Source: Sorghum bicolor
Lineage: Eukaryota > Streptophyta > Magnoliopsida > Poales > Poaceae
DNA: 64,000 bases
Assembly: GCF_000003195.3 (NCBI RefSeq)
Contig: NC_012873.2
Coordinates: 32,995,603 to 33,059,602 of the forward strand
Direction: 5' to 3'
Positions 22,646 to 35,136 of the stretch are shown piece by piece; positions within the stretch are counted from its first letter, which is position 1; each line of letters begins with the position of its first letter. Both the position numbers and the translations under genes were made by a program. The notes under the pieces were generated by a model. That model saw only the letters and a list, made by a program, of their open reading frames with translations. It ran no database searches and was not told the origin of the DNA.

Positions 22646-23447
22646 AGTTCAGTATTATAAATGCAGCGTTTGTGTATTTAAAAACAAAAGAGTTTTTAAA
22701 TAAAATGGTGTAAATCAATAATTGAGTTATGCCAGTGGTCGAATCCTCCTTGCCCACATAAGGACTATAGGTGGCTATTTAAGTACTGACTTGGGGGGTT
22801 TTATTTATGCATCTCCGGCAGTACTCAGGTATGGATGTGTGTTGACCGCACTATGCTACCCTGTGGTCTAATGGTGGAGGTAGCCTTCATATGTGAATTA
22901 GCCACATATGTCGCTAGATTTAAATTATGCATCGTCGCACCTACGCTTTGGTAAGTGTGAGCTGTGAGAGCATGATCGTCCAAACGGCGGTCTAGGGGAG
23001 TGTTCGCGGTGGTTTTCTGGAGTGGTTACATGTCAAAACCATGGCACCACAAAAGAAACTTAATTGGGGAGCATTTAATTTCTCGGGTAGCTGTGGTGTC
23101 ATTGTTTGTGCATGTTGGGCATGTCCAAGCAATGTGCACTTAGTTTACTGCTTTCTTGAATGATATATTGGGAGCTGTTGGGCTGAAATGAAGTTTCTGC
23201 AGGTACTCTAACAGCGCACGTGTATGTCGATAGTTATCGTATCGAGAGACGAATGTATGCCACCGTATATCCGTTAGAATATTAATTTTCTAAGTTTGTG
23301 AGGACGTACGGTTCGTGCATGCATCATGTTGCATTCATACATACATTCTGTCTACTCCTTCCCTTACAATTTTGTCCCTTTTTAAATAAATAAATGTTGC
23401 TTAACTAATCCTCCTTTACCCGTGGTATTCCTATTCCATTTCCACAG

Positions 23448-24533
23448 ATGGACGCACCCGCTTCACCTCATCCCAGTGACACTTTCTTGCACGAGTTTGG
23501 CACTCCTACCCTGCTCTGGAGAGTGTTACAGACTGTCGGGTATACTGAGCCACCTCAGTATTCTTGGTGGGAGTTGGAGAGCACAGGAGGGATACAGTGG
23601 TTTGCTGTGTAGGGAGTTGTCCCTCCACATGGGGACAAGCCTGCATGGACAGGCTGGACTTGTAGCTCAGATGGGCAGACTCCTTGGGAGGCAACTCAGG
23701 TTGCAGCCCAGACTATCCTGCTTGATATCTGTCAGAGGTGTGGTGATGAGCTGACGGGAGGACCAGCGGCCTCCATTCCCCGTGCTGACCCAGCAGCAGC
23801 GGAGTGGAAACAGGCTGATGGTTGTGCTTTGGTTCGAGGCAGGGGAGAGAGAGCTGAGAGTTCTAGTCCTGCTATGAGTGCTATGATGGCTGTGCTCAAG
23901 CTGATCAGTCAGCGAGAGGACACCTATGCACAAGTGATGGTAGCTGTTCGCCGAGCTCAGGAAATGCAACGGAAGGCTGAAAAGCATGCTCGCAAGTTTC
24001 GCAAGCAAGCTAGACTCCTGGAGCAAGCTCAGAAGGACCGCAATGACTGGGAGGGCATTGCGGAGTACCGTAGGCAGCAGTGGGTGAAGGCCATTAGAGA
24101 GAGAGATCATAAGCAGGATCAGATGAGTCAGTTAGCTAGAGAGAAGGAGACAGTGCAGGAGCACTTGGTGCAGATCACTCGTGAGAGGGACACTACACTC
24201 CACGTGTCGGAGAACAGGCGCCGAGCATGGGAGATGCACCGAGTTCAGTCGCTTGAGCGGGAGAACTATCTGCAGGATCAGATTGAGGCTGGTCTTATGG
24301 AGATTCATCGTCTCAACAACTTGCTACACCCTATTCCTCGCCCTATACCCGTGTATCCAGAGGTGGGACCTCAGGTGATAGTGGCCGATGATGATGGTAT
24401 GGAGGTCGATGGACCAGCAGCAGCTGCACCACCTTTACACGAGGACGTGGAGGACGAGGAGCTTGAGCCGGTTAGCGACGAGGATGGAGAGGCGATCTTC
24501 GACGCTGACTCGGACGACGAGCCTGGAGTGTAG
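23448..24533 (+). pseudogene. Extra ORF upstream of gag (ORF0) in element C
   Basis: A 361-codon frame begins at ATG 23448 and is open except for TAG at codon 55 (23610-23612). The N-terminal part is aromatic-rich (FGTPTLLWRVLQTVGYTEPP, QYSWWE). The middle is a long basic coiled coil (about codons 140-280, with REDTYAQ, KFRKQARLLEQAQKDRNDWE, RERDHKQDQM). The C-terminus is acidic (DEDGEAIFDADSDDEPGV). No known domain is recognised. Extra 5' ORFs are reported for some grass chromoviruses. D has the same ORF at 38121-39176 with the same TAG. Gag follows 361 bp downstream, and that gap holds no recognisable gene. Confidence 0.7.
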
Positions 24534-24894
24534 GGAGTAGTGAGTAGTGTTTTGTGTGGATCTTTTGTAGTTTGCCAGTCAGCCGTGGTGCTTTTGTAAC
24601 CATGTTGTAATCCGGAACTTTGACCTTGACTCATGGCATGTACTGTGATGGTGTAATAACTGTATGGACCTAATGTGTAACCTTGACATGTTTGTTATGT
24701 TATGACGATGTTTTCCGTTGTGGTGCATATTGCGGATATCTCTGTCATGTGTTGGATTGGTGATGTTGTTTTGTGGAATTGAATTATTGTGCCTTTTCCG
24801 TAAAGCTATTCTCTCGAATGCTTTCAGGCATAAAAATAAGTTCTTCTGCGGCAAATCTTGTCATCATCAATGCTCACTGACTGTGTCTTTATAG

Positions 24895-27654
24895 ATGTCT
24901 CATGGCACCCGAGGAGCGGAACAGCATGCAAACATGAATCCACCCCCTCCTCCTCCACCACCAAATCCTGCTGAGTTAATGCAGATGATGGTGGAAAATC
25001 AGAGGATGCTCACTGAGATCATCAATCGGATGGCGAATCAGGATGGCCGTAATGCACATGAAGGGCCAGCTCCTAATCAGTATAGTAGCTTCAAGGACTT
25101 CATGGATACTAAGCCCCCATCTTTCAGAGAGGCTGAAGAACCCCTTCAAGCTGAAGAATGGTTGAACACGGTGGAACAAAAGTTCCGTTTGCTTCGGTTG
25201 ACTGAAGGTTTGAAGGCAGAGTATGCAGCTCACCAACTGCAAGGTCCGGCAGGCATCTGGTGGAATCAGTATCGGGAAGCTCTTCCAGCCGACACTGTGA
25301 TTGATTGGAATCTGTTCCGTGAGGCTTTCAAAGGGCACTTTATACCTCCTGGTGTCATGGAGATGAAGCATACTGAGTTCATACAGTTAACTCTGGGCAA
25401 CAAGACTATGAAGGAGTATTTGCATGCTTTCAATGATTTGTCTAGGTATGCTCCTGAGTTTGTGAACACTGAGGCGAAAAAGATTGCTAGTTTCAAGCAG
25501 GGTTTGGGCCCCAAGTTGCAAAAGACTATGGGCCGCACTAAGTGTGCAACGTTCAATGAGTTTGTCAGCGATGCTCTCACTCAAGAGAACTATAACACTG
25601 TGTACACTGCGACCAAGACTCGCAAGAGGGCTTTTGAGGCCGGGACAGGGTCATCTCAGTCCAAGGCTCCAGTGGCAGCTAAGGCACCGTTCCGCGCTCC
25701 AACGCCTAACCAGCGGTACCGCCCACCGATGAAGAAGAATCAGGCCAAGACGGGTTTTCGCAAGGGGTACTCTATTGCTCTTCCTAGGGGCAACACGGGT
25801 CCCAACTATGCCAAGACTCCACCTGCCAACCGTCCGTGCTGGAACTGCAATCAGACCGGGCACTGGCAGAGCAACTGTCGTTACCCGCCAAAGAAGGGCA
25901 ATCAGGGGAACGTCCGTCAGGGGCGTGTTCACTACACAACTGTGGAAGCAATCCCTGCTGGTGAGGTAGTCACGGCTGGTAAGTTTCTGGTTAATCACCA
26001 TGATGCACTTGTGCTTTTTGATTCAGGAGCATCGCATTCCTTTGTGAGTTCTGAATTTGTGTCTAAGCATAACATCAAGGCAATTACACTTGATAAGGGC
26101 AGTTATTGTATTAGTGCTGTGGGAAATGATGTATCCACCAATCAAATGGTTCTGGGGGCAACTCTGGAGATAGGAGGCCATCAGTTTCTTGCTAATTTGG
26201 TTGTTCTACCCGGTGTGGGCATAGATGAAATACTGGGGATGAAGTGGATGAGTGGCAATGGAGTTCTTATCGACACCACCACTCGCGTAGTGATGTTGAA
26301 AGACCCAAATACCAAAGAGGCATTTCTCATGCAACTCCCTCGTGATATTCAAATCCGTAGCACGGTGAATGCAGTTACATCTAAGGCTATCCAGGACATT
26401 CCGGTAGTGTGTGAGTTTCCGGATGTATTTCCTGATGATTTGCCTGGGCTTCCTCCGGATCGGGATGTGGAGTTCAAAATTGAATTGATTCCAGGTACCG
26501 CTCCCATCTCTAGAAGACCTTATAGAATGCCACCCAATGAATTAGCTGAGCTTAAGACCCAACTAAATGAGTTGTTAAAGAAGGGTCTTATCCATCCTAG
26601 TTCTTCTCCGTGGGGTTATCCGGCTATCTTTGTGAAGAAGAAGAATCAATCTTTGCGCATGTGTGTGGACTATCGTCCCCTAAATGCAGTGACCATCAAG
26701 AACAAATACCCTCTTCCTCGCATTGATATTTTGTTTGATCAGTTGTCTAAAGCTAAGGTATTCTCCAAGATTGACTTGCGATCTAGGCACCATCAGATCA
26801 AGATCCGTCCTGAAGACGTACCTAAGACTGCTTTCTCGACGAGGTATGGGTTGTATGAGTACCTCGTCATGTCCTTCGGTCTTACAAATGCACCGGCTCA
26901 TTTCATGTATCTCATGAATTCGGTGTTCATACCCGAATTGGACAAGTTTGTGGTGGTCTTCATTGATGATATCTTGATATATTCCTACAATGAAGAGGAG
27001 CATGCAGAGCACCTGCGTATAGTGTTGTCGCATTTGCGCGAACATCAGCTTTATGCCAAGTTTAGCAAATGCGAGTTTTGGCTGAAGAAGGTACCTTTCT
27101 TGGGCCATGTCTTATCTGAAGAAGGCATATCGGTGGATCCAGCCAAGGTGCTAGAAGTGCTGGATTGGAAAGTTCCAACTTCGGTACACGAGGTTCGGAG
27201 TTTTCTTGGTCTGGCTGGATATTATCGTCGATTCATTCCCGAATTCTCAAAAATATCCAAGCCTATGACTCGGCTACTTCAGAAAGATGAGAAGTTTCTG
27301 TGGACGCCTGAGTGTGAAGAGGCATTCCACAAGTTGAGGACATTGCTGACATCAGCTCCTGTCCTAGCTCAACCAGATATCGAAAAGCCCTTCGATGTCT
27401 TTTGTGACGCGTCAGGCATTGGTATAGGCTGTGTGTTGATGCAAGAAGGTCGCGTCATCGCGTATGCCTCACGCCAACTTCGAAAGCATGAGGTCAATTA
27501 CCCTACTCATGATTTAGAATTGGCAGCAGTTGTTCATGCTTTAAAAATCTGGAGGCACTATCTGCTGGGTAATCTGTGTAATATCTACACCGATCATAAG
27601 AGCCTCAAGTATATCTTCACTCAACCTGAACTGAACATGGCTTGTGTTGATTAA
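24895..27654 (+). pseudogene. Gag, protease, reverse transcriptase and RNase H of element C
   Basis: 919 codons from ATG 24895. The gag domain lies around residues 65-240, the CCHC zinc knuckle ([14 protein letters not shown]) at 315-328 and the protease active site DSGAS at 376. RT has CVDYRPLN and the catalytic FIDDILIYS (Asp 691, 692), with SRHHQ in place of the usual SGYHQ. RNase H shows FCDASG (Asp 838), a Glu in THDLELAA and YTDHKSL. The frame then fails: 14 bases present in D after AACATG are missing near 27640, so RNase H ends early in MACVD and stop. Together these make the capsid and copy RNA into DNA. Confidence 0.9.
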
Positions 27655-29245
27655 AGATTATAATCTACAAGTGCACTATCATCCGAGCAAGGCAAACGTG
27701 GTGGCGGATGCCTTGAGTCGGAAAGTCCACTGTCACTCAATCCTAGTGGAAGATCCGTTGTTGTCACATCTTATGCATCCACTTGTGCTCAACCAGATTT
27801 CTTTGGAGAGTACTCTTCGCAATCGAGTTATCGAATTGCAGCAGACAGATGTAGGCATCTATCACATAAAGAGAAAAATGAAAGAGGAAGAAACCAAGCA
27901 TTTCCGAGTCGATGAGAACGGAATTCTTTGGTTCAAAGATCGACTAGTGGTCCCAAAAGACCGCGAGCTACGAAATCAGATCTTGTCTGAAGCTCATTCA
28001 TCCAAATTGTCTATTCATCCTGGTAGTAGCAAGATGTATTAGGATCTAAAACCTTTGTTCTGGTGGACAAAGATCAAAAAGGAGATTGCTGCTTTTGTCG
28101 CTCGATGCGACAATTGTTGTCGTGTGAAGGCTGTTCACATGAAAGCTGGTTTGCTTCAAGCCTTGTCAATTCTTGGTTGGAAATGGGAAGAAGTCAGCAT
28201 GGATTTCATCAGTGGACTCCCAACTTCTGTTAAGGGTTACGACTCCATCTGGGTGATTGTAGATCGTTTGACCAAGGTTGCTCGATTTATTCCAGTCCGA
28301 GCTGACTATCGTCCACATCAATATGCAGAACTGTATTTCGAGCACATTGTTCGTCAGTATGGTGTGCCTCGAACTATTGTATCAGATCGTGGACCACAGT
28401 TCACTGCTCGTTTTTGGGAATGTCTGCATGAGCAGATTGGCACTCATTTAGTCCATAGCTCTGCTTATCATCCCCAAACGGCTGGTCAGACTGAACGGGT
28501 TAACCAAATCCTAGAAGACATGTTGAGGGCATGTGCTCTCTCTTCAAAGGGTTCTTGGGTTAAGTGGTTGCCATTAGCTGAGTTCTCCTACAACAATAGT
28601 TATCAGGAGAGTATCAAAATGGCTCCATTTGAAGCCTTATACGGTCGAAAGTGTCGAACCCCGTTGAATTGGGTAGAAGCCGGAGAGAGAAGGTATTATG
28701 GCATCGATTTCGTGAACGAAGCAGAGCAGAAAGTTCGTACCATCCAGCAACATCTGGAAGCTGCTCAAGCTCGTCAGAAAAGTTATGCTGACAAAAGAAG
28801 GAAACCGATTGAGTTTTCAGTTGGTGACCATGTGTATATCAACGTGTCTCCGATGAAGGGTGTACAAAGGTTCAGAGTCAAGCGAAAGCTTGCACCTCGT
28901 TATGTGGGACCTTATCGGATTCTCGAAAAGAAAGGGAATGTGGCGTACAAAGTTCCACTTCCAGTTGCGCTTCGGGCTATCTTCCCTGTCTTCCACGTAT
29001 CACAATTAAAGAAGTGCCTTCGTGTACCGGAGGAACGAGTGGAAGTTTGAGACATCAAGTTGAAGTCAGACCTGGTGTATGAGGAAAAACCCATAGCGAT
29101 TCTTGATCGCAAGGAACGGGAGACTCGTAATCGTGTGGTTAAGCTCTACAAGGTGTTGTGGAGTAACCACAGGGAAGAAGATGCTACTTGGGAGACAGAG
29201 GATTATTTGAAAGAAGTTTACAAAACATTCTTCGAAAATCAGTAA
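27644..29245 (+). pseudogene. Integrase and chromodomain of element C
   Basis: After the 14-bp deletion all remaining pol lies in one frame. The order is the end of RNase H (HPSKANVVADALSRK), the HHCC zinc finger (HSSKLSIH, then CDNCCRVK), and the catalytic core with MDFISGLP, SDRGPQF and TERVNQ (D, D, E). The GPY/F-type module (GPYRILEKKGN) and a chromodomain-like end (KLYKVLWSNHREEDATWE) follow. Nonsense codons occur at 28040-28042 (TAG; D has CAG) and 29048-29050 (TGA). The stop at 29243-29245 is 42 bp before the 3' LTR. Confidence 0.88.
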
Positions 29246-29274
29246 GCTTTCAAATCTCGGGATGAGATTTTTGT

Positions 29275-29287
29275 AAGGGGGGAGGGC
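29275..29287 (+). other. Polypurine tract of element C
   Basis: AAGGGGGGAGGGC lies directly before the 3' LTR. It is identical in kind to the D tract. Confidence 0.8.
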
Positions 29288-32200
29288 TGTAACACCCCAG
29301 TGTTATGGTTGCATTGATCATGTGCATAGCATGAGCATCATCATCTACTCAAAGCATATCATAATCATCATCTATCTTGAGCCATGTCATTCTACGCAAA
29401 ATGTGATTTAAATTGCTTAAATAGGCTTCCTATGCTTATGTTTGAGTGAACCATGCTTGTGTTTGTGCTCTATGCCTTGGTAATTAGTTTATCTATGCTT
29501 AACTTAACCTTGGGAACAATGTTCATGTTGATCACTTCTCCAAAATATGCCTTTCAGTCATACTTAGGCTTTTAAATAGGCCCTAGAAACCTCTTTTGCT
29601 TAGGCTTTTAAAAAGTGTTTCATAAAATGTTTGCATGTCAAAACTTCCTATAGCAAAGTTGTAGCAAATTTTATAAGGAACAAAAGTTGTTTTATGGCCA
29701 TCTCATGAAAATGACCAAAAATAGCTCAAAAGTGACCCACAAGGCAGATTTGGGGCTGTTTCCAACACTTAGAGAAATTTTCTATGTATGGGGACGCCAC
29801 AGTTTGCTTGATCGATTTTGGGAATCTTATATCTCCCAATCCAGGCCGATCTGGCATTTACTCCAATTGACAAAGTTGTAGAACTCAGTTGGTACTCCAA
29901 CTTTGTCAACTACGCCATCTCCTAACTCGCTCTGGTTTGGGAGCTTTTCGTCGACGAAGTTGCTCTGTCAGTCGGTGATCGCGAGTTTCGTTTCAGAGCT
30001 GACCTCGCCGGCGTGGATGTCCCGATCGACACCTGTCCGCCAGATGTCGCCCATACACCGGTGATGGCCCCGCTCGTCAGCTCCCAGCGTGCGCATGACG
30101 TCCACGGCGTCGCCCCGAGCAGAGTGGACGCGTCCACTTCCGCTCTGCCTCGCCCCTCTCGCCAGAAACGCGGCCGCCGTGAGCTCTCCGTCGCAAGCTT
30201 ACTCCGGCGAGCTCGCGCACGTTCCTTGCTGCACCATTGCTCACCAAACTTCACCCAAAGCTTCGACGTGAACCGCTCTCCATTCTCCACCCTCTAACTC
30301 GCCGCGAAATCCACCGGTGAGCCGCCATTTCCTTCTTCCCCCAAATCGGGTCGCCGTGACCACCTTTTACGGCGAGCTCAATGCCGAGCCCGGTGAAGCC
30401 TCTTGTCTCCTCTGGTCAGGTCGTAGAGGTAGAGTAGGTCCTTAGCGAGCGTTTGCGCCACTTGGTAGACGTTCTACCGAGCTCTCCGTCGCCGGACACG
30501 ATGCGCAGCGCCGCCGTGTTTCCGCTGGAGATGGGTGCTCTTGTGGCCAGCGTGTTCCACGAAGTTTCAAGCCAAGCCGCGTACCTCGGAAGCTCCGCCG
30601 TAGTTCGCTGGTGCTGTAGAAGGTCTTAGGTCGCGCTCTACCGGCCTGAGGGCTCCGGCGTAACGCCGAGCACCTCCGCCGAGCCGCCATCGTCGATGGC
30701 GAACCCCTTCTGGTGGCTCCGCCGTGGGGAAAAGGGGGTCAATCGAGTCGCTAGAGTCTGGGGATCACGTTGGTGCCCTTGGTTTGGCCGGAGACCTCGC
30801 CGTCGCGAAGAAATCGCCGGCGAAAGTCGCCTCGGCCGTGAGGAAGACGACCCTGACAGGCGGGGTCCACTGTCAGCGTCACCCTCCTTCCCTCCTTTTC
30901 TTTTATTCAAAATCCTGATTTTTGGCTTTCTTGCAAAAATCATATCTCCTGTTTCTGAGATCCAAAAATTGTGAAACCAATTTTGTGGTATTCCTTGAGA
31001 TGGCTAGTTTTTAATAAAAATATAAAATGAACCATGTTTTCTGGGAAAATATTTATTAAGGAATTAATCTTGTTATTCATGGATAAATTCATATCTCTTG
31101 TTATACTGCATAGTTTGCTATGAAAGTTTTATGGTTGTCTCTGTATGGTACTAGAGTGCTTTGATAAATATGTCAAGATTTTTGGAACACTGCAGCTTTG
31201 ATATGTAATTTATGATTGAAATATGGCTTGTTTCCTTGATTAAATTATATAAAATAATTGGTGCTTATGCTGGTGTTCTACTTTGGTGATAAACTTGCTT
31301 ATGACATTCATATTATGTAAATAATCTGAAATCTGCTGTTTGACACAATATAAGTCATGTTTCCTAATTTATGAAATAAACCCCTTGTTGTATGTTAAAT
31401 GCATATCTTTATTTTGGTATGTGCAATTGCTCTGAAATTTTTATGGTGATGCTTTGATGCTATACTTGTGCTCCTGTAATTTTTATAGATTTTTCTGGGC
31501 ACATTGACTAAGGATCTTGTAATTATGCTCTTTGCTAGAATTAACTAATAAATGGCTTGTTAAGTATATGTATGAGGGTCATCATCTGGTGTTCTGGTAA
31601 CCATGTGATATGCTTGTGCTCATAAGCCATGTGGTTGGCATGGTTTATGTTTTGGTCATGTCATCAAATAATTAATTCTAGGGTTAAAAGCTGTTCTGGA
31701 CAGCAAGGGAGTAATTTAACTTTTGCTTAATGATAACTTGGTTGTCTGGGAAACTTGTCTAAATCTAAGTTGTTATAAACTTATTGATCTAACTGTGGTT
31801 TAATTTTGGACTCATTTGGCCTAGTAGTTTGAAAGTTATAGCTGTTCCAAGTTAGATTCCAGAAATTGGTGCTCTCTGTTTTTCTTTGACAGAACCTTGG
31901 ACTTTGTTTAAATGATTGGTTTAATATATGAATCTTGCTGCGATGTTTAAAGATGAATTGTAGACAATTTCATAAGCTTTCCAGAATGTATTCACTTATG
32001 TTTGTTGGATCTGTCTATCATTAGTTATGATTTATTTACTGAGTTACTCCTGTTTTATGTTGTTTGCTGTTGTAGTGTCATGGTAAGTTTTGGACTAGGT
32101 TAACTTGTTAGCTTGTGTGAACTTGTTATAACTGTATAATCCATAAATGAGTGCCCAGCGAATCCATTATGTGATCAAGCATTCATTCTTTTATATGCAC

Positions 32201-33886
32201 ACCTTCTTATTCACCGAGCATGCAATAGGTGCATCGGACACGGCAGTCTCCTTCGATCTGCAAGGGTTTCCCGAAGGTCAGGAGGGCAACCCGGAAGTGG
32301 AGGTCCAGCAAGTCGGACTCGAGGAGCCCGAAGGATAAGAAGTTGAGTGCCCAAATCACGAGCCAGCTTCGTTCGTGAAAGGCAAGCCCCGGAGCATTCT
32401 AAGCCTCCCTTTACTTTTGAAAGTTTATTTAATATGTTATATATATTGCTGCATTAAGTATAGGAGTTGTGATGAAACCTTTGCTGCATTTTACTCAATC
32501 CTTGTCCAGATATCTTTCCACTACCTGGTTATAGAGTTAGGATCGAGTAGCAGCTTAGCCATGCTTTAATCGGTAGAAGTCGGGTGATATCCTGTCACCT
32601 GCGCGATATAGGGTTATGTCGGATCACGATGGTCTATATGTGCTATCGTGGATGGAACCTGATTAATTTGACTTAAGCCGGGCGGAGTTTTGCAAGTTTG
32701 TAGTAACTCCGTCTGTGGTAGCTAAGGACCGATCGTTGTACGTCCTCTTGTCATGTTGAACGCATGCCTAACACTTAGTTGGCCGGATAACTCGTTCCGA
32801 CCACGAAGCCGAGTAGTATGACTCAGGCCGGAAGACCGGCAAGTATAAAGTGCGCACTACCGGAGGAAGTGTGGTGTGCGGGGGACCATTGCCGTAAGCC
32901 CAAAGGCAGGTGAGTTAAAATTCCTGACCTCCCTGGCAGAGTGGTAGCCCTGGGAGTTCGGCGCCGATCGGAGCCGCGATTCCTGAGTTGTACCAAAGGT
33001 GACCCGTTGGCTCTCCGACGGGGGATGCTTGGGTGAGTGCTAGGAATAACCCTCCAGCTGGATAGGAATTCGATTCGAATCGCCGTCTCTCCCGGTCAGT
33101 GAGAACTTGACAGAGCAGCGGCAAACGTAGCTTTCACTAATGAACTTGGTTTATGATAATGATGATAGCAAGAGGAAAATATGATGAACTTGATATGGTT
33201 ATTATTGCTTGTAATAATCAAGTGATGTGTTGTAGTACAGGTGCTAATCTAGTGGTAGGCTGATGATAAATAAAAATGATGCTCTTACATTGGGTTAGTC
33301 TTAAAAAAGGCGTTTGGCAAAAATGTCGAGTCAACCAGCTCTACTTTTATATCTTAGCCGTGCATGATCCTTGGTGTCTTTTATGTTTTATTAGACGGGT
33401 AAGTCTAGCTGAGTACATCCTCGTACTCAGGGTTTATTCCCACCTGTTGCAGATGACATCTTTTATGACGGCTTCTGCAAGACCTGTCTCCATCCCGCTG
33501 GGGATGAGGACTAACCGTCGGGCACGGTTCTCTAACAATCTCGTATCTGATGCTTTTGGAAGGATGGCATAGACTCTGGCAGTAACTCAAACTTAAGAAC
33601 TGAATTTGAAAAGTATGTGTGTAACTATTTTGCTTCCGCTACTTCGAACTGGTGTTGTAATAACTTAATAACTCCGTTGTGGTGCCGCTTCGACGGCAAT
33701 GAATGACTATGTAACATTCGCTGTGTTTATGTTGAATTATTACGATCTTGGTTTGTTGCGAGTTGGTTTGAATTCCTTCGTGATTTCAATTGACTACCGG
33801 GATTATATGGGCGCAAGTTTGGAAACTTGATTGCTTGGCGATCGTTTCTACACTTGAACTCTTATAATTTGGTCGGTTCTGTGACA
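29288..33886 (+). repeat. 3' LTR of element C (4599 bp)
   Basis: It starts TGTAACACCCC and ends TTCTGTGACA, followed by the CTACA duplication. It carries the 82-bp stretch missing from the 5' LTR. Its copy of the small acidic ORF (ATG at 32195) is cut by TAA at 32336-32338, where the 5' LTR has GAA. Confidence 0.95.
32195..32338 (+). pseudogene. Small acidic ORF in C's 3' LTR, nonsense-truncated
   Basis: It is identical in plan to 20939-21150 but ends at GGA TAA after EEPEG. One G-to-T change separates it from the open 5' LTR copy. Confidence 0.4.
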
Positions 33887-33891
33887 CTACA

Positions 33892-35136
33892 TAGCGAGGT
33901 GCAAGCTTTCGCTTGACTCCGAACCTCTGTACGCCTTTCATCGGAGACACCTTGATATACACATGGTCACCGACTGCAAACTCAATCGGTTTCCTTCTCT
34001 TATCAACATAACTTTTGTAACGAGCTTGAGCAGCTTCCAGATGTTGCTGGATGGTATGGACTTGCTGCTCCGCTTCGTTCACGAAATCAATGCCATAATA
34101 CCTTCGTTCCCCGAAATCCTCCCAATTCAACGAGGTTCGACATTTACGACCATACTGGGCTTCAAATGGAGCCATCTTGATGCTCTCTTGGTAACTATTG
34201 TTATAAGATAACTCAGCTAACGGTAACCACTTTACCCAAGAACCTTTTGAAGAGAGAGCACATGCCCTCCACATGTTTTCTAGGATTTGGTAAACCCGTT
34301 CAGTTTGGCCGTCCGTTTGAGGATGATAAGCAGAACTACGAACCAAGTGAGTACCAATCTGCTCATGAAGACACTCATAAAAACGGGCAATGAACTTTGG
34401 TCCACGATCTGATATGATAGTTCGAGGCACACCATATTGACGGACAATGTGCTCGAAGTACAACTCTGCATACTGATGTGGACGATAATCAGTTTGAACT
34501 GGAATAAAACGAGCAACCTTGGTCAAACGATCCACAATCAACCAGATAGAGTCGTAACCCTTAACAGAAATTGGGAGTCCAGAGATGAAATCCATACTAA
34601 CTTCTTCCCATTTCCAACTAGGAATTAACAAGGGTTGAAGTAAGCCTGCTTTCATGTGAATGGCCTTCACACGACAACAGTTGTCACAACGAGCGACAAA
34701 AGCAGAAATCTCCTTTTTCATCTTGGTCCACCAAAACAGAGGTTTCAGATCCTGATACATCTTGCTACTACCAGGATGGATAGTCAACTTGGATGAATGA
34801 GCTTCAGATAAAATCTGGTTTCGTACCTCACGGTCTTTTGGGACCACAAGTCGATCCTTGAACCATAGAATTCCGTTTTCATCGACCCGGAAATGCTTGG
34901 TTTCTTCTTCTTTTATTTTCCTCTTTATATGGTAGATGCCTACATCTGTTTGCTGCAATTCGATGACTCGATTGCAAAGAGAACTCTCCAGATAAATCTG
35001 GTTGAGCACAAGTGGGTGCATAAGATGTGACAACATTGGATCTGCCATCTGAACTGAATGCATCCGCAACCACGTTTGCCTTGCCCAGATGGTAGTGCGC
35101 TTGAAGGTTATAATCTTTAATCAACTCAAGCCACAT
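33892..35136 (-). pseudogene. Integrase of element D
   Basis: The frame enters as the end of RNase H ([12 protein letters not shown]). It loses a stretch near 35070 with a frameshift, then continues open. It holds the zinc finger (HSSKLTIH, CDNCCRVK) and the core with MDFISGLP, SDRGPKF and TERVYQ. It runs into KLAPRYV, where element C interrupts; the remainder is at 17776-18118. DDE residues are all present. Confidence 0.88.

Larger units (their letters stand above)
18119..33886 (+). mobile_element. Element C: near-complete Tekay/Del-type chromovirus nested in D
   Basis: It has two long LTRs (18119-22630 and 29288-33886), an iMet-type primer-binding site, an extra ORF upstream of gag, gag-pro-RT-RNase H, integrase with chromodomain, and a polypurine tract. 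Perfect 5-bp target duplications CTACA lie at 18114-18118 and 33887-33891. The LTRs are very alike apart from an 82-bp deletion in the 5' LTR, so the insertion is fairly recent. Coding capacity is lost through one 14-bp deletion and three nonsense codons. Confidence 0.95.
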
